Shown one piece after another: positions 28,001-40,746 of a stretch of DNA of 64,000 bases (its first letter is position 1; every line of letters starts with the position of its first letter). The notes beneath the pieces are model-generated. The model did not search any database. It was not told the DNA's origin and saw nothing but the letters and a program-made list of their open reading frames with translations. The translations under genes and the position numbers were made by a program. The stretch spans positions 372,001-436,000 of the forward strand of contig JAKNDB010000110.1 in assembly GCA_024305405.1 (NCBI GenBank), in the 5' to 3' direction. The DNA is from Dirofilaria immitis (taxonomy: Eukaryota > Nematoda > Chromadorea > Rhabditida > Onchocercidae).

Positions 28001-31000
28001 CCCTGGCATCTTATTTCAAAAGGCTTCTATAGTCAATATTAATTGATTATTGCTGTTGTTTACCGATCTTCTTGATAGCATTATTGGCTAAGTTGAGAAC
28101 GACAAGTTCATCCAATGAATCGAAACTGTTCCGTGACATCGATGTAATTAGGTTGCTCTATAAAAATAATTCTAATTAGCAGTGTGATATGATTATGAGC
28201 TAAAGATTATCGACCAAGTCTTAAAAAGCCATTGTTCCAAGATAATTGATGAACCTGCAAATTGATGAGTTGAAGTTTTCTATTTGAACTAAATGCAAGT
28301 GTTCCAATTCGTGAAATTTTATTGTGGTTGAGATGAATCTGTCGCAAATTAAATAATTCTTTGAACGATGGTATCTAAAAAGCACATTGAGTTGTTTCAT
28401 ATAAATTTTGTACTATTTTCGATTTTTTCACTGGATACAATGAAGTTGATGCTGCATAAAATTAGTTATCAAATTTGAAGCATTCAAGTTATTTATTGAA
28501 ATAAATTTTTAGTGATCTAGATTCACGAAAAATTAACCGTAGTAAGCATATTTTCAGACAGATCCAGAACTTCAAGATTTTTGAAGACTTGAAAAAGACG
28601 TTCCGTTTCGATAGAAGAAATTAAATTATTCCTTAAATAGAGATGTTCTAAAAGTGGTACGTTCATAAATGCCATCGGTGCTATATAACTTATTTGGTTG
28701 TTATTTATTCGTAGTTCCTGAAAAGTTTTCAGCTTTATAAGCATTAGTCTAATACTTATAAGTAATAAGACTACAGTAATAACGCAATGAACATTTTCGT
28801 GGAAATACGTATGTTTTTTTTCATAATTTTTGTTTCCTTTTTTGTTTGAATAAGACAGTTAATTACATAAAATATTCATCTGTAAATTGAAAACGCCACT
28901 CGTTTTATTTCAGCAGAAAAAATTAGGGTGATCAACTGATATTTTATGAAGGAGTAAGTATGCATTAACCTCATTTCTATTTAGTCATTTCAGCCCTCCT
29001 TGTTACTACTTATTTTTAAGTGTTTCTGCTAGCTTATAAAAAGTATGTTATAAAATGTACTTTTTATGAATTACTTTCCACTGATCTTCAAATTATCCGT
29101 AAAAATTCTCAAAATACCTTTGTGATAGGATTGCTCATAAATCAATTACAGATTAGTTTGTGTTTGATGATTTTGAAAAATGGATTGAAATACTGTTCTC
29201 AGGAAAGAAAATTATATAAATTAAAAAAAATCGGTGAAGAATATATTTTTGTGTTGTTTGCAACTTTCTATCCTCATCACCAAGAGGAAAAATACTGCTA
29301 TGTGCTCCAGAAACAATGTCAATTTGAATTTAAATTAAAAATAATACCTTGAGTAATGGTAAATTCATAAGTTCGAAATTAGCAATTTTCTTGATAGTGT
29401 TATGAGATAAATCTAAATACATAAGTCGAATACAATTCCTCAGGTTCTGTGCTGGTATATTGTTGAAACAGTTATCACTCAAGTCCAGTAATTCCAGTAT
29501 GTTCTTGATATTCAGTAATGAATTACTAAAATATTTTAGTATTTTTACATTTTGAATAAAAAGATAATTAGTTTTCTCAAATTCACTTGAAGTTTCAAAA
29601 TTCAGGATATTACTGTTTAGTCACAAAATTTTGTTTTCTGAGTTAAAAAAATTTTTCTGAAGTGGCTAAGTTTTGTTCATTTTTAAAGAAGAGCTACGTT
29701 GTAAATGACCTTCCAAAAATCAAGATCCCATTTCTATAAATACCTCATTTATGATAAAATCGGTTCATTGTGGATATAAAATAATAAGGCATAATGCGAA
29801 AAGACGATGATAAATCGGGAATGTAACAAGGAACTAGGGGTGTACAAAAATCCTTCTACACTTCAATTTTCTACTGTTCGCAATTGATTATCAATTTCCA
29901 TCTCTTCAATCGTGTTGTTACTAATGGTCAGTAGATTCTTAAATGAAATTAGTTCAAGGCCAGATATGTCTCTTTTATCACAATGTTAGTAAGCAATATT
30001 ATCATCAGGTTATATATTCATTAAAATTAATCCAATCTATAAAAAGCTTATTCTAATCCAATCTATAAAAAGCTTATTCTATAGTGCTGATTTTATGCTT
30101 AAAATCTGTTCCTAAATATGACATTGTCTGATTATTTTTAGACGTAATTTCCGAAATAAAATCAAAAAAGTGGTACTTCGGAAATCTCTGGTTTCATGAG
30201 ACCAGAAAATATATGCTAATTTAAAACAGTTACATCACTTTACGAAAAATACGACCTTAATGAATGGCAAATAAAAAATTCTAACCTTGAAAGTGAACAA
30301 ATTTTATTCCCTTCAAGATGTAAATGTCGTAAACTTTCGGCACCTTTTAATGCATTATCTGATAAGTCTGTTAACTGAAATTTTTTTCAATTTAAAAATT
30401 TAAAAATCATTTTCAACTAAATCGTTGTAAGCATCCTTGAAATGTGTTCTACCTGATTATAATTGAGATTGAGCGAAATTAACTTTGGCAAATAATCAGG
30501 CAGTGTTACAGTTGTGAGCATGTTTTCGGTAATTGTTAGATGTTCCAAATTATGAGCTAATTTGGTGAACGTTGCATCTGTAATTTTCTTGATGCCACAC
30601 GAGATTAACTGAAGAGATCGTATATTGGCTGATGGCAATTCTTCAAGTATCTAAAGTGGGATTTTTAAAGTTATGAAGAGGTACCATAAGAGGCTTCATC
30701 TTTTTGCTGGTTTGTTTAAAATTTTACCTCATTAGAATTCTGAATAAAATATAATATTTTAATTTACTTCTATAATCCAGTTCAAACGTTTTTTTTGTTT
30801 GTAGAATTTAAAAGTTATTCTCTTCTAAGAGAATCTTGAAATAGGTGGCCGGTGTTTTTGCATATTTAATAATGAATTGAATGTATGAAGAGGAAATGTG
30901 ATTGGGGTTTTTTTTTTTTCTTTTCTCGGGATCTCTGCTCATTATGATTAGAGGAATAGAATAGAAAATGCCAATTTCGAAAAAAAGAGCTTGATAATGA

Positions 31001-31395
31001 AGAAAAATTCGCTGTAGAATGAAAAACTATAAAAATTTTTTATTTAAGCCTCCATTTCTTCTGGTTTTCATTATCCAAAATTGAGAGCAAGCACTCTGCT
31101 GTGACTGAATTTTGGATTTTCCTGAATTTATAACAGTATTGCTTTTTATTTTAAAATAAGCCTAGAAAAAACTCACCGGCCAGGAAGCATTAGTAACTGT
31201 AAGCCTTTGCACTTGTCGTCTATTTAATGATTGTATTATACCAGATAAATTTGTATCGATAGGACCTTTACAATCGATATAATAACCATCAGGTTTGTCG
31301 TTACAGGTGCATGAATTAAGGTCTGGACAGAATGCTGTCACATAACACGTGGAAATGATTAGTAATATTAGTAATTTTGATGCAGAGATAACCAT
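25018..31395 (-). CDS. LRR gene C: single-pass membrane LRR protein, LET-4/EGG-6-like
   Basis: About 964 residues. Exons: 31177-31395, 30453-30650, 30286-30374, 29875-29971, 29348-29525, 28538-28717, 28255-28374, 28064-28157, 27692-27952, 27343-27557, 27049-27242, 26814-26939, 26357-26589, 25890-26160, 25503-25671, 25018-25265. A signal peptide (MVISASKLLILLIISTCYVT) leads into an N-cap (CPDLNSCTC), about a dozen LRRs and a C-cap (NPLHCD...LCAG). Then come about 390 residues with Pro-rich repeats of a theme (LPPGIMAHVL, LPPGYNISK, PSGFHDLF), a helix YYTALLLGFVGAASIAVLGL and a tail of about 75 residues starting MKRKR. One base is missing in the T-run at 27533-27537. The fourth exon (29875-29971) leaves the phase two bases short, so its borders or sequence are uncertain. 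It is a tandem relative of LRR genes A and B. Confidence 0.88.
30029..30080. repeat. 26-bp tandem duplication in an intron of LRR gene C
   Basis: The unit aatccaatctataaaaagct plus tattct occurs twice without a mismatch between the third and fourth exons of LRR gene C. Confidence 0.95.
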
Positions 31396-34300
31396 ATCAA
31401 CTTGAAATATAGAGTTTAGAGAAAGTCAGTATTGAAGTGGAGAAAATCAGTTTATCGACCATCACCCCGCTACCACACGATTATTTCCAGAAAAATTGTT
31501 CTCGATACAGATCATAGACAACCAATTCATCTTGCTGCAATTGTTCGATAAGTTAATAAATTGTACAGTTAAAAGTTGTGCTGTAGATCATTTCAAGAAC
31601 AGTTGAAACTAAAGAATTCGGTAGCATAGATTGTGCCGTCAAATAGTCGGTAACTGCACTTAGTGAAATCAAGAATCTAGAAGACCTACATACGATAAAT
31701 ATGTCTTAGCAATTATAGAGCTCGAGAGTTTTCGACGTAGATACTTCAAAATGCTATAGCGGTTGAAGAGTTTTGTTTAAAATTGCTCTTTTTGTCGCTA
31801 TTGGACCTTCAAAATTTATTTAAAATAAAAGAATTGCATGGCATGGTATGTAACCCATTTCTATTGACACGAAAGATGTATCCCAGTGACACAATTCATT
31901 CTTCCATATTGCTCATTTGCATATATGTAATATTACGTATAACCTAATATTCACGTATACCTTACGTTAGATATGTTTATCCTGAATAATACTCAAAACA
32001 AGATAATATTATGTACTCACCGCGAGAATTTAGTTTTAGATATACCTTCATTATTTAAACGAATATGCGCTTGCTTTTATTCATTATTTAATAAATAGAA
32101 AAAGATCTGCAAAATCTCGAGGAACTTCTGAATTACGAAAAAATCCTTATAAAACATAATGTTATCAGTGACTGGTAAAAATTCGGAGTGGATGGAATTA
32201 AAATGTATTCCTTTTAGAAAAGCAGAATCAAAAGTGACCCTAATTTTCAAATTTGTTTTTATGCCACTTAACACACATTGAGATTATCGGTGGAAGATTT
32301 TTGAAAAAATACGTCTGACGGAGGATTTTAAATCATTTCTTACGAAAAACAAAAATGAAGAAGAAAAAATCGGCAAAAGAAGACATTAGTTTTTAGCTAG
32401 AGCTATTTAAATTGAGAAGGCAAAGCTTAGAAAAAGAAACAGGTGAAAGTCATTGGATTCGATTTCCATTCAGTACCTGTTGTTAGAGTAAGTACCCGTT
32501 ATTGGTTCCGTATGAATGGACACGATGAACTAGGTCACCGGGTCAGTTTCTATCTACCCATACTGGCTCTCAGCGACCGCAGAAATATTAATCACTTCTA
32601 GTCATGTCAATAACCTTCTTCCCCCTTCTCCTCCTTCTCTACTTCCCCACGTACTTATTACAACAATTGTTCTGTTGTGCACAAATTCCTTTTTCCGCCC
32701 CAGTCGTTTTAAGGCTTTTACGTCAAAGTGCATTATTCGTTGATGTCTAAGTTTATATAGTAATCAGTCGAGAGAGAATAATAATAGATCGTTTTACAAT
32801 TTTTCATGAATTAATGTAATTGCAAATTATAGACGATTAAAATACACAGAAGAATAACTGAAGTAAATAGTTCAATAGATGCGAAACATTTTAAGAATTT
32901 CGTTCTCTGGCGCTAAAAGTTCTTTTGTTAGTCCATATGGAGAAAAGAACTTTGAAGACGATATCCATCATTTGGTCAGGTCATATTTGTGACAAACAGT
33001 TCTTGATTTGTGTCCCACTTTCACCTGTCTTCATCTATTTCTACCCCTCAAAAATACCTAGGTTACGTTCGATATCCTCACTGAAGCGTCACAACGACAG
33101 AATCAAATTGATTACTACAGTTTTTGGAGTGAATCAATCTGATCGTGTATGCACTTCACATACTTCAACTCTATAACAATCTAACAATCGTTATGTAAAC
33201 CACTTTACGAAACGGTCAGTTTACATCACCGTTATTCGAAATTAACACCTGTAAGAGAATTTGCACTCACATTTAAATAAATTCTCCATTTTGCCAGCTT
33301 TATTTGGGCAAAAAATTGTTCCGTATAAAATCTCGTTATAAATATTGACTTTTATGGAAAAATTGTCACTTCAAAGAAGTTTTAGCTATCTTTGAGAAAA
33401 AGAAAAGGCGTCAGATATCATATTTAGATAAACGTTTGAATTAATTTATTGTCTATAATAATCACTAAATATTGACTTTGTAGCGAATGCATTTAATGTT
33501 GCTTTATACGTTCTCATCAAATTATAACCTGAAAAGCGCAGAAATAATTGTGTAACAATAAAACAACAATGATTTTTAAAAAGCATAAAAATCGATATTT
33601 GAATATGAAAATTCCTCTATAACAATCACCATATAATTCAATATTCTAATTTAGATTACACACATAGAAAAATAATATCAATCAAAAAAATTTATTTCCT
33701 CAATTTCGTTGATATCTTTCAGTTAATGGATTCTCTGCATATTTTAAACCATAAATCCTTGCTATAAATGAAGGTTACTGTAATATTCATTTTCGGAATA
33801 GCATATAGTTACATTGCGTACGGGTATCTGAACTTAGTGGTTTTATCAGAATACGAAGTCTTTTTTTAAAATCATCCATCTTTTTGATCTTTTTAGAACC
33901 ATAAATCCTTATTAGAAATGGGAATAAAGCGGATAGACTATGCTTAAAATAAACTCTTTTATTGTGTTTCATTGAATACTAAATTGAAAGTAGCTTTATT
34001 CCGCTAATTCAAAACTGCTCAATACTATTAAACTGAAGTGAAATTTCAAGAACCTTATAACTCAAGCTTAAAAATGAAAAAGATGTTTAAATCTTGCGAG
34101 CCGTTGAAAAGAAAGTAGCCAAATTTATAATAAGAATCCAGTTTTCTTTCGGTCCGTATAAAATTTGAATCCATCTCCAATGAGAAATTGAATTTAATGA
34201 TACTAAATAATAAAACAAAGAAGAAAAGAATTTTAATCTTTGAAACTTCTTCAACCAATAGCAATGCCAATTCCAGTGATAATGAGTCAATAAGTGAAGC

Positions 34301-35032
34301 ATAACTTAAAACAGATTTCGTTTAATTTATCTGCGAAGAAAAATATTGAGAATGAAGTTGTAATCCTGCAAATTCTGAACAGATTTTTCCTTCATTCTTC
34401 TGAGATTTTTAAAGTACAGCTTGAAATTTCCGTATATTTGCCAGTGAACTTAGCAATAATGAGTGAAATAATAGATGACTTGATTGTTCATCTGTTTCAT
34501 TTAGATTTTCTTCATGTCCATATCGGATTGTTATGTTCTTCGCTGAATTTAACATTGCTTGGGATTTTTATAAAGATCTTATTGAGTATACCTGCTAAAA
34601 ATCGGTTATGAATCAATGATTTCAGAAAAGCTTAACTAATTATCATTTAAATATGCATATTAGGGGTTTGATGAAATGCATCCACAAAAATTGCAGATAT
34701 CTTAAGGAAAAAGTATATGCATGAATTGCACAAGTTGCCCGTTTATCTTTTGTTTTTTTTGGATTAAATGTTCCAAAATTTACAACTAGCAGCTATAAAG
34801 CCCACATATCTGATAACTGTGGTATTTTTGGACCGCTTAATTATCTGAAAGGAAGCATTATTATCTGTATCAGCTGTTCCACTGAAATTTCTTTGATTTA
34901 TTTCTTGCTTTTCACCAGGTATTATCACTTTGTTGAAAATACTCGAAGAATTCCTTGAAATGTAGGATGTCAGTCACGATAAATTTGATTTTTTTGTCCG
35001 TATACTGTATTATTATTAATAGATAATTACAG
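31396..35032. other. Spacer upstream of LRR gene C and of the 35-kb exons
   Basis: No exon recognised. About 32480-32700 is clearly richer in GC than its surroundings and may be a promoter or conserved element. It contains the direct repeat described next and a pyrimidine-rich block with acaacaattgttctgttgtg. If the BLTP3-like halves belong to one gene, missing middle exons could be here or further upstream, but I could not find them. Confidence 0.45.
32532..32545. promoter_or_regulatory. Candidate nuclear-receptor element (direct repeat spaced by 2)
   Basis: The sequence aggtca-cc-gggtca is two consensus AGGTCA-type half-sites in direct orientation with a 2-base spacer, in the GC-richer patch about 1.1 kb upstream of the start of LRR gene C. 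Such repeats bind nuclear receptor dimers. Function here is inference from the motif only. Confidence 0.35.
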
Positions 35033-37812
35033 ATACAAACGAGGAATTATATCCAGCATATTTGACACCGGCCAATTACGACCGAGAGCAGAAAATAGTT
35101 GGTCATAGGACAACAACAGCGTTCCAGAGAGATGATGACGAAGTTTTTCCAGCATTTCCACAACAAATTGATAGCGGTTCGTTTTATATTTCATTTGTTT
35201 GTTCAATTTCTTGTTTTTTTAAGCACCAGTAAAAATAATGATCAAATTCCAAAAGAAATCAGTAATTTGTTAGAAAAATTCTACTGACACAACGTAGTAT
35301 AATATAAAACACACCAATTGTAATAGTAATATTGCAAGTCTCTAGCTTTACTTTTCATCTTGTATACAAACTGGATTGAATGCTTTTCTTCGTACAGAAT
35401 TAACAAATGCAACAGACGAAACAATGTCGGTTGCAACGAACGTTTCAGAAGAAGAGCAACAATTACTAGTATTTGACACTGCTGAGGACGATATTTTTAG
35501 TGACGGTAAGCTTTCGTTTTATTTAGAAAATTGGTTACTAATGAAACATAAAGTGACTCATGGTAATAGAGATATTAAAAGCTGTTAGGAATATTGCATT
35601 TTGTTTCCTATTTTCGCATCAGTCTCGATTTGTAAGATTGAAAGTTTGCAAAATTATTTAGAATCTCGTTTCACTCCTTTATTATAGACTTAGTTTTGCA
35701 TGATTCTAAGAAGTGGATGAAGGATGGTTACTATTCTAAAAATATACAGAATTAAAAAATGCCACTCTAAAGATGAGAACAATATGCTCGGAATAAAAAA
35801 CTGTGTTTTTCCAGTTATTACTGTTAATCATTTCTCTATTAAGATATCGCTGTCGCTGAAGAAGCCTTTGCTGATGAAGTAATGTCAAAGACGAACAATG
35901 ACCATAAGGATTTTAAAAAAAACAGGTTGTAATTTTTCTTGAGCTGTTATTAGATTCCAATTTAAATATTTGCAAATGGAATTTTATAAATTTAAATTCG
36001 CCGTAGATCTTCAGTCTCGTGAACATTATAGATAGAGTTCTTGGGTGAGATTTTACGAATTATTTGTAGGTAAATGTTATTTCTGCACTACTGAGCGACC
36101 TGAATCTAGTGGTATCATCACTCAATAATTCATCAAGCGGAGCTGGTTATATTACGAAGTGAGTTTTGAAAGATGCAGATTTCTGTCATTTGAATGCTTA
36201 AATTCTGAAGATTGGCTCAAACTTCGCCAAAATTGTGTTAAACATTTTGAAATAACTACGCTGGTATGACTTTTTGCTTTGTGGTAGTATTCAGTCTTCG
36301 CACCAACAAAAACCAATGGATTATTGCTTCTTGAAATTTTTGTTAGTGATATCATATAGAATTTAAGGATTTGCTATAGTGGGAGAAGAAAGGATTGTAA
36401 TTGAAGGAGGCCAAATAGCTGCGTTATCCCGTTGCCTTTCAAAATATCAGCTTAAAGTGATCATCTCAAAGATTTGTGAATATCTTAATAAAGTTACTTT
36501 AACATATCAAACTTGTTTGGTAATTTCATTAGATTTGCTGAAGATGATCGTACTACTGTGTGTATATATGGTGTGACTTCAAAAGTCTTTGTCATCTATT
36601 TTCATCTCGGAATATACTGCGTTATTGAATTTTTGTGCTTTCAAATTGCAGGATCGCAGTTCAGCAGTCTTTCAATAGAGAATTGGGTGATATTTATGCT
36701 GCAATAAATAATCAGGAAAACTGCTATTCTTCTGGGAAAATCCCCACAAGTAATGATGATAAAACTACCGCTAATTTCAGTTTTATTCATTCTCCGATGG
36801 ACAAGCTCCTTCAATAAAAGTTGGCGTTTTTTCTGAAAATTTATTTTTTTAATCTTTTCCAAATTTCTGGAAATCCTTTTTATTGCTCACAATTTTGTGA
36901 AAGCTTCTTTTTATTTTTGAAAATAAGTGTTTTCTACATAAAATCCCAAATTTGGAAATCTCATGAAGCATTTCAGTTAGATTTAAAATTGACCAATTTC
37001 GCGTCTATTTCTGTCTCCATAAATTTCAAAAATGATGACTTATTTAATGAGGGTTATGGCTAAGGAGTGAATGGAATACATAGATTTCATCCTGTCAAGT
37101 TCTCAGACTTCTGTAGCATATCTTCTAGGCATACACATGTACGTTAGAAGATAAGTTTTGTTGAACTACTTAATTATTCGTAATTGTTCAGGACAATATT
37201 TCAGGTGCAGATTGAAGGATTTCGGGCTACGCTTGATGATATTATTCTGATGCATCTTTCCGCTTTTACATATGATGGTCAAAAAACTAATGTTCCATTG
37301 AATTTGAAAATTAATTTGATAGACACACAAATTACTGTCAGGGTAAGTTGATTGCACACCATCACACATTCTCCACAATTCTAAAAAAATTTAAAGGAAT
37401 TGTGTTTTCCTGATTGTGTTATTACCTGTGTCAAATTATTATATGCCATTTTTTTTTAATTTAGCAATGAATTCTATTGCTGCAATTGTCATGATTGATA
37501 AATTCATAAGATTTTGAAAAACTTGTAGGTTTTAAACCATTAAGCCATAACCATGAGAAAGTGTTATTCACTGTCACCACTGATAATATCGTGGAGGAGG
37601 ATTTTTAGGGCTTGAATTTTTTTTTCTATTTTTCAGAGACTTGATGGAAATTATCAGACAGCAAGATTATTTAAGACGATGACTTGTGAGAATATGGTAT
37701 TTGACAAAAAATTGAAATTCCTCAACTTTTTCAGGATCCAAAGACAAAACCATTCCAAATTAAATTGAATGATTGCGTCATTGAGCAAACAGTAGAAGAT
37801 GAGAACAGCTAG
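35033..37812 (+). CDS. Probable C-terminal part of the BLTP3-like protein (or a separate gene), 5' end missing
   Basis: Clear exons: 35033-35176, 35398-35505, 35844-35925, 36070-36158, 37205-37342 and 37735-37812 (stop TAG 37810-37812). Likely but unresolved exons lie near 36368-36500 and 36652-36820. The first three encode an acidic, Ser/Thr-rich, probably disordered stretch (EEEQQLLVFDTAEDDIF). The later ones give ISALLSDLNLVVSSL, IEGFRATLDDIIL and PLNLKINLIDTQITVRDP, the alternating beta pattern typical of repeating beta-groove lipid-transfer proteins. The first exon needs one base from an upstream exon, so the gene starts further left. One base must be added in the A-run at 35915-35922. 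The assignment to the same family as the 5.9-11 kb exons rests on fold-like pattern and shared strand, so it is moderate. The joins around 36.2-37.0 kb are not settled. Confidence 0.6.
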
Positions 37813-38524
37813 GATTCATCATAATGCATTTGTTGTATTATTGTCCTAAAATTTCTCCTATTTCAGATATTTTTCTTCTTATTTTCGCTTTTTGAATTCT
37901 TCACTTCAAGAAGATATACCTCTTCTGAACAGAAATGCGTGGTTTTTCTTCTGAGATTTTTGAGTACTAATTTTATTGCTCTTTGAAAAGAAGTTACCAA
38001 ATTTGGTAGTTTTTTCCTTGAAGGAAATTCTGCCTTCATTTTTCGTAAGTAATAAATATATGGCCAAGTTTCCTGTATACTTATTCTTCATTACTGTTCT
38101 TCCATCATAAATTTCCAAAATTGCGAAATTTGGAGAATCTATAATTATTGCTGCATCAAATTAAGCAGCAGTAAGAACTGAAATCTATCTTATTTCTCTC
38201 AGGTCTAGAGATGCTTTGCTTCTGTTCTGACGAATTTCCCCATTTCGTTACTTTGCTGCTCTATTCCTCTTTGTCTTTCAATGATTTGCGTTATGTCCCA
38301 TTTTTCTTGAATGTTCTTTCATGCTCCATTCTTGTTCGTATAATACAAGCAAAATATATTTTTGTAGAGGAGTATGTAGAAAACTGTTCCGATAAAAGTA
38401 TGAGCTTAAATACATCTATCAAGAGGCTTTTTAGGTGAGAGGTGAGCATATTTTGAAAAATTTCCATCATTATAATGTGGCACAAGATATCGACAATGGA
38501 CTGTTTTGTTAAAAAAAATTGTTC

Positions 38525-38606
38525 CGATCTTCTCCCCTTCTCTCCTTCCTTCCCTCACGTAATTACTTATTTATCACAACAACAACAAACAATTGTCCTG
38601 TTGTGT
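38525..38606. repeat. Diverged copy of the element at 32613-32680
   Basis: Both places have a C/T-rich block, then a CACGTA-containing segment and acttat, then acaacaattgtyctgttgtg-like sequence. The end part is a short inverted repeat (acaaca...tgttgt). They are too diverged to define borders by eye, and lie on either side of the 35.0-37.8 kb exons. Confidence 0.5.
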
Positions 38607-40366
38607 TGATTGCATTACTTCCCATGTCTTATGAACTGATCATGGTTTCTTGAAGTTGAGACTACACACGCAATAATAAATTGCGCATTTGCATGATTGA
38701 GCTATTCACTGTTATCATTTTTGATTCAGTGATACTTGTATAATTTAATAAAAATCCTTCATTGCTAATTGTATTAACTTTTTATCTTAATTTTTGTAAA
38801 TGTCTGTTCTGTCTTCTTATCCAATTAATTCTTGAGTACAGCAGAAGTCATTAGAAGTATATAGGATGATAAAGAGAAAAACTGCTGGAACTTTATTCAG
38901 ATATGGAAGCGTTAGAATAACTGTGTTATGAGATTACAGTAAAGTATGATCTGAGTACAACAAAGTTTTGTTTTCGAACGGTAAATTTTGATTCTCTATC
39001 ACACTTGGAATTCATTGAAGAAAAGGGACTGAATGACATTGATTTTATCCTTTGTCATAAACAATATAATTCGGAGCGCAATAGTACAGATATAAATGGT
39101 ATTCGGGATGCGAAACAAAATCGAGGGAGATACATTAATAATGATTCGGCAATGGGAAATACAACGAGGTAGGCGTAAGCAAAAAATCTGAAAGATAGAA
39201 AAAGCAAGGAAAATAGAACAAGTGGGACGATAAGAAGGAAAAGATTCATGTTGGAATTACTGGTCAGGATTCCATGTGGAATTGAATGTATCATACTTGA
39301 ATCAAGATATCACGCAAAAAAATTTATTTATATTCACATGAGTTTCACGATGGAATTCTACTGAAGCTGCGTATTTCTATTTCTCGTGTAAACTCTGATT
39401 TCTCAGTATTGAGATGGCGCAAAGCCAACAATTTTTCTAACCCATAGCTCATGTAATTATTTTCAGTGTATGACTCATGCTCACATAATCCTTCTAAGAA
39501 GTGCTTAGAAACTTCCGACTTTACTGTCCTGCAAGTACAAGAACTGAACACTCTTCAAGCATATAATTTTGAGCTTTCCGTATGACAATATAGAAAAGTA
39601 TATAATAATATAGCTTATCCAAAGGCTTCTGTGCGAAACTATTCTAAACTTATTACTTTTATCCCTGCAATTGTTTGATTAATGTCATGCGAAAAAACTT
39701 GGAGATGAAATGATCATCTTCAAATCAAGAAAAATTTGGCATTTCGTAAAAGTTATTCCCATCTACATAAATCATTATTGCAAGAAAGAGAAGGAAAGGA
39801 GAAAAAGAGATTTAAATATTATTGTTATTTAGAATTTAAAATATAGATATTGTATGATAATTGTACCAAAGGAACGTATGATTCACACAGTGATGTCGAG
39901 AGCCTAACTTGAAAAATATTTTCTTACTAATCATCTATATTGAATTTTTGCATGCTTATTATTTTTAATCATTGCAACATTATAGGAAAAATGCCAAAGT
40001 TCCTAATCGGAGTAGGATCATGAGATCACTGTTGATGTATGATAATATTAAGGAAAAGTAGTGAATAGATTTAAAAGCAATTTCTAGAAGTTCAGATTGA
40101 ATGTAAATGCACTTTAGGATAATCACGACGGTTTTTTCTAAGCGGAACGAAAAATAATATTTTCATTTTTAAAACATCCATAAAAACGTACAATAGAAGG
40201 AATTATTAATACTAATTAAAAACATCCTGAAGTAATAGGCTCTACAGTTTGTTTAACATGAGGAAAATATGCATCAGCATATATCAAAAATTTTCAGCAA
40301 AATTTTTGGTCAAATTTAGTAGTATACATACAAAGGGTGTCATTAAAATAAAGTAAAGTATGAAAG

Positions 40367-40424
40367 GAATGAGAGAGATTAAAAAATTGAGAGAGATGAA
40401 AAGAATGAGAGAGATTAAAAAATT
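40367..40424. repeat. 36-bp-period purine-rich tandem repeat
   Basis: The 22-bp string gaatgagagagattaaaaaa plus tt occurs at 40367 and again at 40403, with a partial gagagagat copy between. Confidence 0.9.
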
Positions 40425-40746
40425 AAGATATTAATGGAATTTTTGCTTGCAACGATTAATGATTTCCTCATAGCAGTGACGCAGAGGTTTAAAAATTTTA
40501 GTTACTCATTATCGATAACAAAGACTAATATGTCTAAAGGTAAACTTCTGAGATTTGTGCTAATAGCTCTTTTCTAACGACTATTCCTCTCACTGAATGA
40601 AGAGAAAACTTTATTTAAGTAAAATTTCAATGGAAATGCTGTTATATGAGATGTAAATAGGAGAATAATTCTAATGAGTTAAGAGAAAAACACAAAAATT
40701 GAGCAAAATTTTGATGGTAAATGAAATTTTTCAAATTAACGGCTTT

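Larger units (their letters stand above)
37813..40746. other. Spacer downstream of the plus-strand gene and of the PLC gene
   Basis: No gene recognised. It is the shared 3' side of two convergent genes. It holds a second copy of a pyrimidine-rich/CAACAATTG element at about 38525-38606 and an imperfect purine tandem repeat at 40367-40424. Confidence 0.5.

Noticed and set aside
37635..37700. Extra exon before the last exon of the 35-38 kb gene (RLDGNYQTARLF...)
   Set aside because: It would leave an intron of fewer than 40 bases and would interrupt the natural join DTQITVR to DPKTKPF.
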